From CAVTRI01 sp963737075 (lineage in GTDB: Bacteria > Actinomycetota > Acidimicrobiia > Acidimicrobiales > Palsa-688): 64,000 bases of DNA. This document shows positions 1 through 7,309 of the stretch, piece by piece. The stretch spans positions 806,001-870,000 of the forward strand of contig CAVTRI010000001.1 in NCBI GenBank assembly GCA_963737075.1, read 5' to 3'. The notes beneath the pieces were generated by a model. It was not told where the DNA came from. It made no database searches and saw only the letters and a list, made by a program, of their open reading frames with translations. The translations under genes and the position numbers were made by a program. Within the stretch, counting starts at the first letter, position 1. Each line of letters opens with the position of its first letter.

Positions 1-141
1 CTGTGCCGGCCGGATTGCGCGGGGCTGTGCCCGACATGCGGCGCCGATCGCAACGAAGGCGCCTGCGATTGTCCGACCACGCCGCTCGACCCGCGCTGGT
101 CTGCGCTCGACGCCCTGCACGATCGCGACGGCCTCAGCTGA
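1..141 (+). CDS. DUF177/YceD family protein, C-terminal end (5' truncated by window)
   Basis: The reading frame is open from the first base and ends in TGA at 139-141. The 46 visible residues carry several cysteines in a C-x4-C-x2-C arrangement (CAGLCPTCG, then CDC) followed by DPRW and a short acidic tail. This is the usual C-terminus of YceD/DUF177, a family that almost always sits just upstream of rpmF and is linked to 23S rRNA accumulation in other bacteria. The gene next door is rpmF, which agrees. The start lies outside the window, so length and N-terminal domain cannot be judged. Confidence 0.85.
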   Translation: MCRPDCAGLCPTCGADRNEGACDCPTTPLDPRWSALDALHDRDGLS

Positions 142-180
142 GCTTGGCCGGGCGCCGGGGCCATGGGGCGTGGCCGAATG

Positions 181-299
181 TCGGGTCCGTTCTCTTTCAC
201 GGGGATCTTCCGCGCTTTCTCGGTCCGTCCTTCCACATTCTTCGTGGGCGAACGGACCGAGAAAGGGTTCAGATACCCCGTGGTCACAAACGGACCCGA
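181..299. repeat. Long imperfect inverted repeat (element copy facing tandem copies)
   Basis: Segments 181-191, 198-204, 205-208 and 215-228 are reverse complements of 289-299, 276-282, 271-274 and 252-265. The outer 11 bp and inner 14 bp pair perfectly, around a 23-base loop. So 181-228 is a diverged inverted copy of the 73-bp unit. As RNA this would form a long hairpin after the DUF177 stop. It could be a terminator, a REP/MITE-like element or a leader structure. There is no T-tract, so a classic intrinsic terminator is less likely. Confidence 0.8.
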
Positions 300-395
300 G
301 ATCGCAGGGACCGCACGCTCATGAACGGACCGAGAAAGGGTTCAGATACCCCGTGGTCACAAACGGACCCGAGAACGCAGGGACCGCACGCTCAT
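250..395 (+). repeat. 73-bp tandem duplication (2 copies)
   Basis: Copy 1 is 250-322 and copy 2 is 323-395. They differ at one base (gagatcgcag versus gagaacgcag). Each begins gaacggaccgagaaaggg and ends gcacgctcat. Near-identity implies recent duplication. The unit does not encode a recognised protein, and 73 is not a multiple of three, which fits a non-coding element. Confidence 0.95.
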
Positions 396-539
396 AAGCG
401 CGGCCGGCGGCAGGCGGGGCCGGCGGCAGGCGGGCTGAGGGGCCGCCCGCGACCGGCCGCTCTTCTGTACACTCGCTCGGTCCGTGCCCGGTGGCGCGCG
501 CCATCGCAGCCGCTGATCGACCAAGGAAGCCCCCCGCAC

Positions 540-719
540 ATGGCCGTCCCCAAGAAGAAAACCTCGAAGGCCAAGAGCCGCAGTCGCCGGGCCAGCAACT
601 GGACGCTGTCGACCCCGCCGCGCAGCGTGTGCCCCCAGTGCCACCAGGCGAAGCTGCCACACGTGGTCTGCCCGACCTGCGGGTGGTACAAGGGCCGGGC
701 GGCCGTCGACGTTGGCTGA
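540..719 (+). CDS. rpmF: 50S ribosomal protein L32
   Basis: The 59-residue product starts MAVPKKKTSKAKSRSRRA, the standard L32 opening, and carries two CxxC pairs (CPQC and CPTC) of the zinc-ribbon form of L32. The ATG at 540 is fixed by the MAVPKKK start. It lies between DUF177 and plsX, the normal order in most bacteria. Its stop overlaps the plsX start by eight bases, which suggests translational coupling. Zinc-containing L32 can be swapped for a zinc-free paralog under zinc limitation in some actinobacteria; no paralog is visible here. Confidence 0.97.
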   Translation: MAVPKKKTSKAKSRSRRASNWTLSTPPRSVCPQCHQAKLPHVVCPTCGWYKGRAAVDVG

Positions 720-1713
720 CCGACCGGGCCGGCTGCCCGTCGCGGTCGACGCGATGGGGGGCGACCGCGCACCGGCCGAGATCGTGAGCGGCGCCCGTCA
801 GGCCGTTGACGCCGGGTACCCGGTGATCCTCGTCGGCGATCCCGACCGTCTCGGGGATCTGAACGGCCTCGACGTGCTCCCCGCCCGCGAGGTCATCGAG
901 ATGCACGAGGACCCCGCCCGGGCGGTTCGGGCGAAGAAGGACGCCAGCCTTCTGCGCGCCGCCGAGGCCGTGCGCGACGGACGGGCGACGGCGATGGTCT
1001 CGGCCGGCAACACGGGCGCCGCCATGGGCAGCGCACTACTGCGGATGGGCCGGCTCGCCGGAGTGGCCCGACCAGCGATCGCCACGCCCATCCCTGTCCC
1101 CGGAGGCACACCCACCGTCCTCCTGGATGCCGGCGCCAACGCCGAGTGCAGCCCGGCATGGTTGGTACAATTCGCCCAAATGGGGTCGGTGTTCGCGACG
1201 CAGCGCTTCGGCGTCGCCGCCCCAAGGGTCGGGCTGCTCTCGATCGGCGAAGAGGAGACAAAAGGCAGCCCCCTCGTCAAAGAGACGCATGCTCTCCTTG
1301 CCGGTGGGGCCGCCGGCAAGGGCGTGCGATTCGTGGGCAACGTCGAGGGCAGGGACGTCATGAGCGACGCGATCGACGTGGTCGTGACCGATGGGTTCAC
1401 GGGCAACGTGGTCCTCAAGACGCTGGAGGGTGGCATGCGGGCCGCCATGCGGGGCGTGCTCGGCGCGTTCGACTTCTCCGACGAGACCAAGCAGGCGGCG
1501 GAGGTCCTGCTGCCCGCCCTGGCGCCGCTGGTGTCAGAGCTCGACCCCGAGACGTATGGCGGCGCGGAGCTGCTCGGGGTGCGCGGCATCTGCATCATCA
1601 GTCATGGATCGTCCAGCGCCAAGGCGATCGTCAACGCGGTCAAGGTGGCGCACGAGGCGGTTGAGGCGCACCTTCTCGACCGCCTGGAGGCTGCCGTAGC
1701 CGACCCGTCGTGA
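712..1713 (+). CDS. plsX: Phosphate acyltransferase PlsX
   Basis: This 333-residue protein matches PlsX in length and motifs. VDAMGGD lies at residues 12-18, followed by a conserved AGNTGAAMGSAL stretch and a glycine-rich C-terminal half. PlsX converts acyl-ACP to acyl-phosphate, the acyl donor for glycerol-3-phosphate acylation in phospholipid synthesis. The best start is TTG at 712, inside the end of rpmF; no closer ATG or GTG precedes the conserved VAVDAMGG. With acpP downstream this forms the usual plsX-acpP lipid pair. Confidence 0.95.
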   Translation: MADRPGRLPVAVDAMGGDRAPAEIVSGARQAVDAGYPVILVGDPDRLGDLNGLDVLPAREVIEMHEDPARAVRAKKDASLLRAAEAVRDGRATAMVSAGNTGAAMGSALLRMGRLAGVARPAIATPIPVPGGTPTVLLDAGANAECSPAWLVQFAQMGSVFATQRFGVAAPRVGLLSIGEEETKGSPLVKETHALLAGGAAGKGVRFVGNVEGRDVMSDAIDVVVTDGFTGNVVLKTLEGGMRAAMRGVLGAFDFSDETKQAAEVLLPALAPLVSELDPETYGGAELLGVRGICIISHGSSSAKAIVNAVKVAHEAVEAHLLDRLEAAVADPS

Positions 1714-1727
1714 GGCACGCGGGCCGG

Positions 1728-1733
1728 TAGAAT
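1728..1733 (+). promoter_or_regulatory. Candidate -10 box before acpP
   Basis: TAGAAT lies 39 bases before the acpP start, in the 53-base gap after plsX. It is one base from TATAAT. The region 17 bases upstream shows no good TTGACA, so this is only a candidate for an acpP-specific promoter. Confidence 0.3.
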
Positions 1734-1766
1734 TTCGGGCCGCCCACCGCCTCCAGGAGACGTGCA

Positions 1767-2072
1767 TTGCCAGCCGAGACCCACGTGGAACGCAGTCCCA
1801 TGGACCGTCAGCAGGTCTTCGACCTGATCCGCGGATGCCTGGGCGACATCCTCGAGATCGATCCGCAGACCATCACGGAGGGGGCCTCGTTCGGCGAGGA
1901 CCTCGGGGCTGACTCGCTGGCGCTGATCGAGCTCGTGGAGGCGCTGGAGGAGGAGCTCGGCGAGCGGACCGTCGGGTTCCGGATCGATGACGAGGATCTC
2001 GAGGATTTGAAGACGGTGCGCGACGCGGTCGACTACGTCGTTGCCAAGCTTGATGCCCCGAGCGGCAGCTGA
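1767..2072 (+). CDS. acpP: Acyl carrier protein
   Basis: The 101-residue acidic protein contains LGADSLALIELVEALEEE. Ser50 of the DSL motif is the expected 4'-phosphopantetheine site. The start is TTG at 1767, chosen because AGGAGA sits seven bases upstream. The next in-frame ATG (1800) lacks such a site but would give the more usual length of about 90 residues. AcpP carries acyl chains in type II fatty acid synthesis. Position between plsX and rnc is the classic plsX-acpP-rnc order. A discrete acyl carrier domain fills nearly the whole protein. Confidence 0.93.
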   Translation: MPAETHVERSPMDRQQVFDLIRGCLGDILEIDPQTITEGASFGEDLGADSLALIELVEALEEELGERTVGFRIDDEDLEDLKTVRDAVDYVVAKLDAPSGS

Positions 2073-2111
2073 GCGAGGCTGGCCCTGGACCGCGACGAAC
2101 ACTCGGCGCAC

Positions 2112-2816
2112 ATGGACGCGCTGGCCGCCCGCCTCGGGTGGGACGTCGCGGACGACGAGCTGCTTTTCCAAGCGCTGTCACACCGATCGTGGTGCGCGGA
2201 GAACGACGGCGTCGCTTCGAACGAGCGCCTGGAGTTCCTGGGAGACGCCGTGCTCGGGCTCGTCGTGACCGACTATCTGTTCCGCACGTACCCTGACCTG
2301 CCCGAAGGAGAGCTCGCCAAGGTCCGGGCGTCGGTCGTCAACTCGGCGGCTCTTGCCGAGGTGGCAGCGGAGCTCGGCGTCGGCGAGGCGATGCTGCTCG
2401 GCAAGGGCGAGGACCAGTCGGGCGGACGCGAGAAGCCGTCGATCCTTGCGGACGCCATGGAGGCTTTGCTGGGCGCGATCTACCTCGACCGGGGCCAGGT
2501 GGGCGTCGACAGGCTGATCATGCAACTGCTCGGCGCCCGCATCGAGGAGGCGGCCGCCGGCCCGGGCGGCCAGGACTACAAGACCCGCTTGCAGGAGCTG
2601 TGCGCGCGGACCTTCGACCAGCTGCCGTCCTACACCGTCGCTGATCGCGGGCCGGACCACGCGAAGGAGTTCGAGGCCCTGGTGCGGGTGGACGGGAACG
2701 TCAAGGGCCACGGTCGGGGTCGGTCTAAGAAGCAAGCGGAGCAGGCCGCTGCCCGGGAGGCATGGGAGCAGCTCAGCGAGCGCCCGCCGGACGCCCTCGA
2801 GGCAAGCGGTTCCTGA
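2112..2816 (+). CDS. rnc: Ribonuclease III
   Basis: The 234-residue protein has the RNase III signature NERLEFLGDAVL at residues 37-48, the second acidic cluster DAMEALLGAIYLD near 114-126, and a C-terminal double-stranded RNA binding domain (about 155-222) with the KKQAEQAAAREAW helix. It cleaves double-stranded RNA in rRNA precursor processing and mRNA turnover. The start is ATG 2112; its ribosome binding site is weak, and the 39-base gap from acpP suggests co-transcription. Length is normal. Confidence 0.96.
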   Translation: MDALAARLGWDVADDELLFQALSHRSWCAENDGVASNERLEFLGDAVLGLVVTDYLFRTYPDLPEGELAKVRASVVNSAALAEVAAELGVGEAMLLGKGEDQSGGREKPSILADAMEALLGAIYLDRGQVGVDRLIMQLLGARIEEAAAGPGGQDYKTRLQELCARTFDQLPSYTVADRGPDHAKEFEALVRVDGNVKGHGRGRSKKQAEQAAAREAWEQLSERPPDALEASGS

Positions 2817-2826
2817 GGAGCCAGCG

Positions 2827-3663
2827 ATGCCCGAACTCCCCGAGGTGGAGACGATCCGCAGGGACGTCGACAAGGAGTTCACGGGGAAGCGGATCAAGAA
2901 AATCGAGGTGACCGGGGCTCGATCGGTCCGGCGACACCAGACGTCGAAGGAGTTCACCGCGCGGCTGGAAGGCCGGCGGCTCACGGGCACGGAGCGGCGC
3001 GGCAAGTACCTGCTGCTGCGGCTCGACAACCGCGAGCTCCTGGTCGTGCACCTAGGGATGAGCGGCCAGCTGCTCCGGGCGGACCCCAAGGAACCGCTCG
3101 CCAAGCACACCCACGTGGTCCTGTGGTTTTCCGGGGCGCCGCAGCTGCGCTTCGTCGACCCGCGGACCTTCGGCGAGCTGTTTGTGTCCGCCGCCGACCA
3201 TCTCGAGGAGGCCGTGCCCGAATTGGCCCATCTCGGGTTTGATCCGCTCGAAGACCAGATGGCGTGGACGAGATTCGGGCAGCTGCTCGTGGCCCGCCAG
3301 ACGCGGCTGAAGCCGTTGCTCACGGATCAGCGATTCGTCGCCGGGATCGGCAACATCTATGCCGACGAGATCCTCTTCAACGCCGGCCTCCGCCACGACC
3401 GCCCCTCCGACAGTCTCACCCCACAGGAGATCCGCCGGCTGTACCGAGCCATCGTGGAAACCCTGCAAGAGGCCATCCGCCACCGAGGATCCTCCTTGGC
3501 AGACGAGCAGTACCGCGACCTCTTCGGGACCGTCGGCGATTTCCAGCGCCTCCATAGTGTCTATGACCGCGAAGGCCAGGCCTGCCCTCGCTGCCGGTCG
3601 ACGATCGTCCGGGTCAAATCCGGTGGACGCAGTAGCTTTTTCTGCCCCCACTGCCAGATTTGA
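2827..3663 (+). CDS. mutM: Formamidopyrimidine-DNA glycosylase (Fpg/MutM)
   Basis: The product starts MPELPEVETIRR, giving the catalytic Pro2 and Glu3 after Met removal. It has the lysine loop RRGKYLLL (Lys60), the H2TH region around VAGIGNIYADEILF, and a C-terminal zinc finger with CPRC and CPHC, plus the GGRSSFFC arginine. At 278 residues it is full length. It removes oxidised purines such as 8-oxoguanine and nicks the strand. AGGAG about six bases upstream supports ATG 2827. It lies ten bases after rnc, the usual rnc-mutM-smc order of actinobacteria. Confidence 0.96.
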   Translation: MPELPEVETIRRDVDKEFTGKRIKKIEVTGARSVRRHQTSKEFTARLEGRRLTGTERRGKYLLLRLDNRELLVVHLGMSGQLLRADPKEPLAKHTHVVLWFSGAPQLRFVDPRTFGELFVSAADHLEEAVPELAHLGFDPLEDQMAWTRFGQLLVARQTRLKPLLTDQRFVAGIGNIYADEILFNAGLRHDRPSDSLTPQEIRRLYRAIVETLQEAIRHRGSSLADEQYRDLFGTVGDFQRLHSVYDREGQACPRCRSTIVRVKSGGRSSFFCPHCQI

Positions 3664-3718
3664 CTCCGGTCAACCATCACACGATCCCCGGTCCGTCCGC
3701 CGCTAGGTTCGTAGGCGC

Positions 3719-6700
3719 GTGTTTCTGAAGTCCCTCACCCTCAAGGGTTTCAAGTCGTTCGCCGAGCCGACCACCCTCGACTTCGAGCCCGGGGTGACCG
3801 TCGTGGTCGGCCCCAACGGCAGCGGCAAATCCAATGTGGTCGACGCCGTCGCCTGGGTCCTGGGTGCCCAGGGTCCCCGCTCGCTTCGCTCGACCAAGAT
3901 GGAAGACGTCATCTTCGCCGGTACGCCGAGCCGCCCGGCATTGGGCCGGGCCGAGGTGTCGCTGACCATCGACAACGGGACCGGGCTTCTCCCGATTGAG
4001 TTTTCGGAAGTCACGATCACCCGCACGCTGTTCCGCACCGGGGATTCGGAGTACGCGATCAACCGGGTGCCGTGCAGGCTGCTGGACATCCAGGAGCTGC
4101 TGTCCGACACCGGCGTGGGCCGTCAGCAGCACGTCATCGTGTCCCAGGGCAACCTCGACACCATCCTCAACAGTCGCCCCGAGGACCGGCGGGCGGTCAT
4201 CGAGGAGGCGGCCGGGGTGCTGAAGTACCGCCGGCGAAAGGAGAAGTCCGAGCGCCGCCTCGAGGCGACCGAGGCCAGCCTCGTCCGCCTGCAGGATTTG
4301 CTGCGAGAAGTTCGCCGCCAGCTCCGGCCGCTCGAGCGCCAGGCGGACGCTGCCCGCCGCCACGACGGCCTGATGGCTGAGCTGGAAGCGGTGCGGCGCT
4401 ACCTCGCCGGCTACGAGCTGGCCGCCTTGGAGCTCCGGCTGGCCACCGCCTCCCGCGACCACGCCGAGCTGTCCCGCGCCGAAGAAGAGGTTCGCGCCGC
4501 GTTGGCCCGCCTGGACGCTGATGTCATCAGCGCCGAAACCGGCTTGAACGCCGCCCGGGCCAACTCGCAACGCGCTCGACCTGGGCGAGCTCGTGTCCCG
4601 CGCGGAAGGGGTGCGGGCCAAGGCCGAAGGGCTCTCTGCGCTGTTGGCGGAGCGGCGCCGCTCGATCGAGCGCGACATCGCATTCAGCGTCAACCACGAC
4701 ATGATTGCCAGCCTGGAGGCCGAGTCCGCCAGCCTCTCTGGTCAGCTCGACGCCGTCGACAGGGAATCGGCGGAACTGGGCCCGGCGGCCGCCGAGGTGG
4801 CCGCGGCCGAGGCACGCCTGGCCGCCGAAACCGCCGCCGCCGAGGACGCGTCGCAAGAGGCAGGGCTGGCGGCCGCGGACCCCGCGGCGGAGGCGCGCGG
4901 CGAACTGGCCGCGCTGCGGGCGGCTCTCGAGCGAGGCCATGCCGAGTTGCGCCGCCTGGACGGCCGGGTGGCCGCCGTTTCGCAGCGGGCGGACCGGGTC
5001 GCATCGGAGACCGCCCGGTTGCAGCGCTCTCTCGCAGAAGCAGACGAGGCGGCGCCTCTGCTGAAACGCGCGGCTGACGAAGCAGCCGGGCTGTTGGCGA
5101 CCGCGGAAGCGGCGCTCGTCGTCGCCGAGGACGCCCGCCGGCGCGCCGACGAAGTCCGCCACCGTTGGTCCGCACGGGAGGAGGCGTTGGGCCAGGCGCT
5201 CGACGAGGCTCGTGCGCGCGCCGGGGCGCAACGGCTCTCGGATGTCATGGGCGTGGTCGGGGCGCTGCTGGAGCTCGTCGAGCTCGACGACGGGTGGGAG
5301 GCCGCGTTCGAGGCGGCGGCCGGAGAATTCCTCGCCGCCGTGGTCGTGGAGGGCCTGCAGGCCGCCCGCCGCAGCCTGGAGGAGCTGCACCGGCAGGCGG
5401 TCACCGGCGCGGTAGCCGCCGTCCCCGACGTCCCCTTCTCAACGTCGGGCCCGCCCCTGCCCCCCGACCTGCCGATCGGAACAGAGCCGTTGCGCAGCCA
5501 CGTTCGGGCCCGCCTTCTGGGGGTCAACGCCCTGCTCGACCAGCTGCTGGCCACCGCCGTGGTCGTGCCCGGGACCTGGGAGGACGCTTTTGCGCTCGCT
5601 CGTGCCCACCCCGGGCTGGTGGTCGTCACCCGCGCCGGCGATCGCTACGCGAACGGCCTGTGGCGAGCGGGTCAGGGTGGGGCGGGTGCGACCGGCGCCG
5701 CCCTGGAGGAAGCCCGTGCCGCGGCGAGCGCAGCAAACGCGGCGGCGCAGGCCGCGGCGGCCGCGGCGACCGAAGCGGCACAAGAGACACAAGCAGCCAG
5801 GGAGGTTCTCGTTGAGGCGGCCCGGGCGGTGGACGCCAACAACGCCCGCCAATCCGCAGTCGCCGACGCCCTGGCCCGGGCTGGGGCCGACGCTGGTGAC
5901 GCGCGGGCCGAGGCCGATGTGGTCGCCGCCCAGCAGGTCGACATCCGCGCCCGACTGGCTCGCGACGAGCAGCGCGCCGCTGAGCTCGAGGCGCTGCTGC
6001 CCGGACTCGAGGCGGCGGCGGCCGAGGAAGCCACGCGGCAGCTCGCGGCGCGTTCGGCCCGCGCCCGGCTGGCCGACCAGACCGCCGCTGTCGCCGCTCT
6101 CCGCCGCGATTTCGAGGTGCGAGCTGCCGGGCTCGACGAACGCCGATCGCTGCTGCTCACGCGGAAGCAGGGTGTGGATGAGCGCCTTGCCGGCAACGTC
6201 ACCGAGCGTGACAGCGCGGGACTCCGCCGGCAACGCCTGCGCGGCGACGCCATGGTGATCGAACGACTGGCCTCACTGATCCGAGACCGTCACGACACGA
6301 TCGAGTCGCTCCTGGCGCAAGTCCGGCGGGAACGGCGGGAGGAGGCAGAGGAAATCAGGTCTCAGACAGATCGGCTGGATCAGCTTCGCCGCGAGTGCAC
6401 CGCCGCCGAGCGCCACCTCACCGAGTTGCGCGAGCGGTCCAGCCGGGTGGACCTCGAAGAGACCGAAGCCCGCGTTCGGCTGCAGCACCTGACCGAATCG
6501 GTGCGCCGCGAGCTCGACTGCGAGCCCGAAGCCGTGCGGGGCGCTCCCTCCCCCGAGCTGCCGCCGGGCACGAGCGCGACCAGCCGGCGGGCAGAGCTGG
6601 AGCGGGAGCTGCGGTTGATGGGCCCGATCAACCCGCTCGCCCTGGAGGAGTACGCCGCCCTCCAGGAGCGCCACCAGTTCCTCGAGGGCCAGCTGGAGGA

Positions 6701-7220
6701 CGTGCGGACCGCCCGGAGGGACCTGGCCAAGCTCATTCGCGCGATCGACGCCGAGATAGAGGATGTGCTGCGCGGGGCATGGCTCGACGTGGCCGACAAC
6801 TTCGAAAGCTTGTTCTCCGCCCTGTTCCCCGGAGGCCAGGGACGGCTCCGACTCACCGATCCCGACGACATGCTCGAGACCGGGATCGAGATTGAAGCCC
6901 GCCCCTCGGGCAAGAACGTGCGCCGTCTTTCTCTGCTTTCCGGGGGGGAGCGCAGCCTCGTGGCGCTGGCGTTTCTCTTCGCCGTGTTCCGCAGCCGGCC
7001 GTCGCCGTTCTACCTGATGGACGAGGTGGAGGCCGCCCTCGACGATGTCAACCTGCACCGGTTCCTGGACCTGGTCCATGAGTTCAGGGACGAAGCGCAG
7101 TTGGTGATCGTCAGTCATCAGCGGCGAACGATGGAGGCGGCGGACTGTCTCTACGGGGTGACGATGCCCCCCGCCGGGTCCTCCCGGGTGGTCACCGAGC
7201 GTGTAGAGGCTCGCACGTAG
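3719..7220 (+). CDS. smc: Chromosome segregation protein SMC (split by +1 frameshift near 4555-4570)
   Basis: The N-terminal part reads from GTG 3719 with MFLKSLTLKGFKSFAEPT and Walker A GPNGSGKSNVVDAVAWVLG. After codon about 280 the frame must move by one base to continue with NALDLGELVSRAEGV. The second part holds coiled coil, a hinge near residue 505-640, further coiled coil, the LSGGERSLVALAF signature and Walker B FYLMDEVEAALDD. Removing one base gives about 1166 residues, the usual SMC length. An extra base in the CCCGGG run at 4554-4559 would explain it. SMC compacts and segregates chromosomes with ScpA and ScpB. All key motifs survive, so sequence error is more likely than a pseudogene. 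Confidence 0.93.
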
Positions 7221-7309
7221 CGCGACCCTTTGCCGACTGAGTGACCGATCGGGTGCACAAGGCCTCGGAAGCGCCCGCTCACCGCTCCCGGGACGGTTAA
7301 CCTTGTTCC

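Larger units (their letters stand above)
142..539. other. 398-base gap between DUF177 and rpmF, repeat-rich
   Basis: No convincing gene is present. The left two thirds hold a repeated element: one inverted copy near 181-228 and two tandem copies at 250-322 and 323-395, described separately. The right part (396-467) is GC-rich and unremarkable. A TACACT hexamer at 468-473 about 70 bases before the rpmF ATG could be a -10 box, but I see no matching -35. Confidence 0.7.

Noticed and set aside
250..395. Two-copy repeat as a CRISPR array
   Set aside because: There is no spacer between the copies and no cas gene in the window.
3..539. Open frame fused ahead of rpmF
   Set aside because: It is an alternative-frame read through DUF177 and the repeat gap; L32 starts at ATG 540.
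2178..3323. 381-codon minus-strand frame opposite rnc and mutM
   Set aside because: It spans two real plus-strand genes with clear motifs and is low-complexity in its own frame.
3719..7220. Programmed +1 frameshift in smc
   Set aside because: No slippery or stop-codon context resembling known sites, and five unrelated genes show similar one-base breaks.
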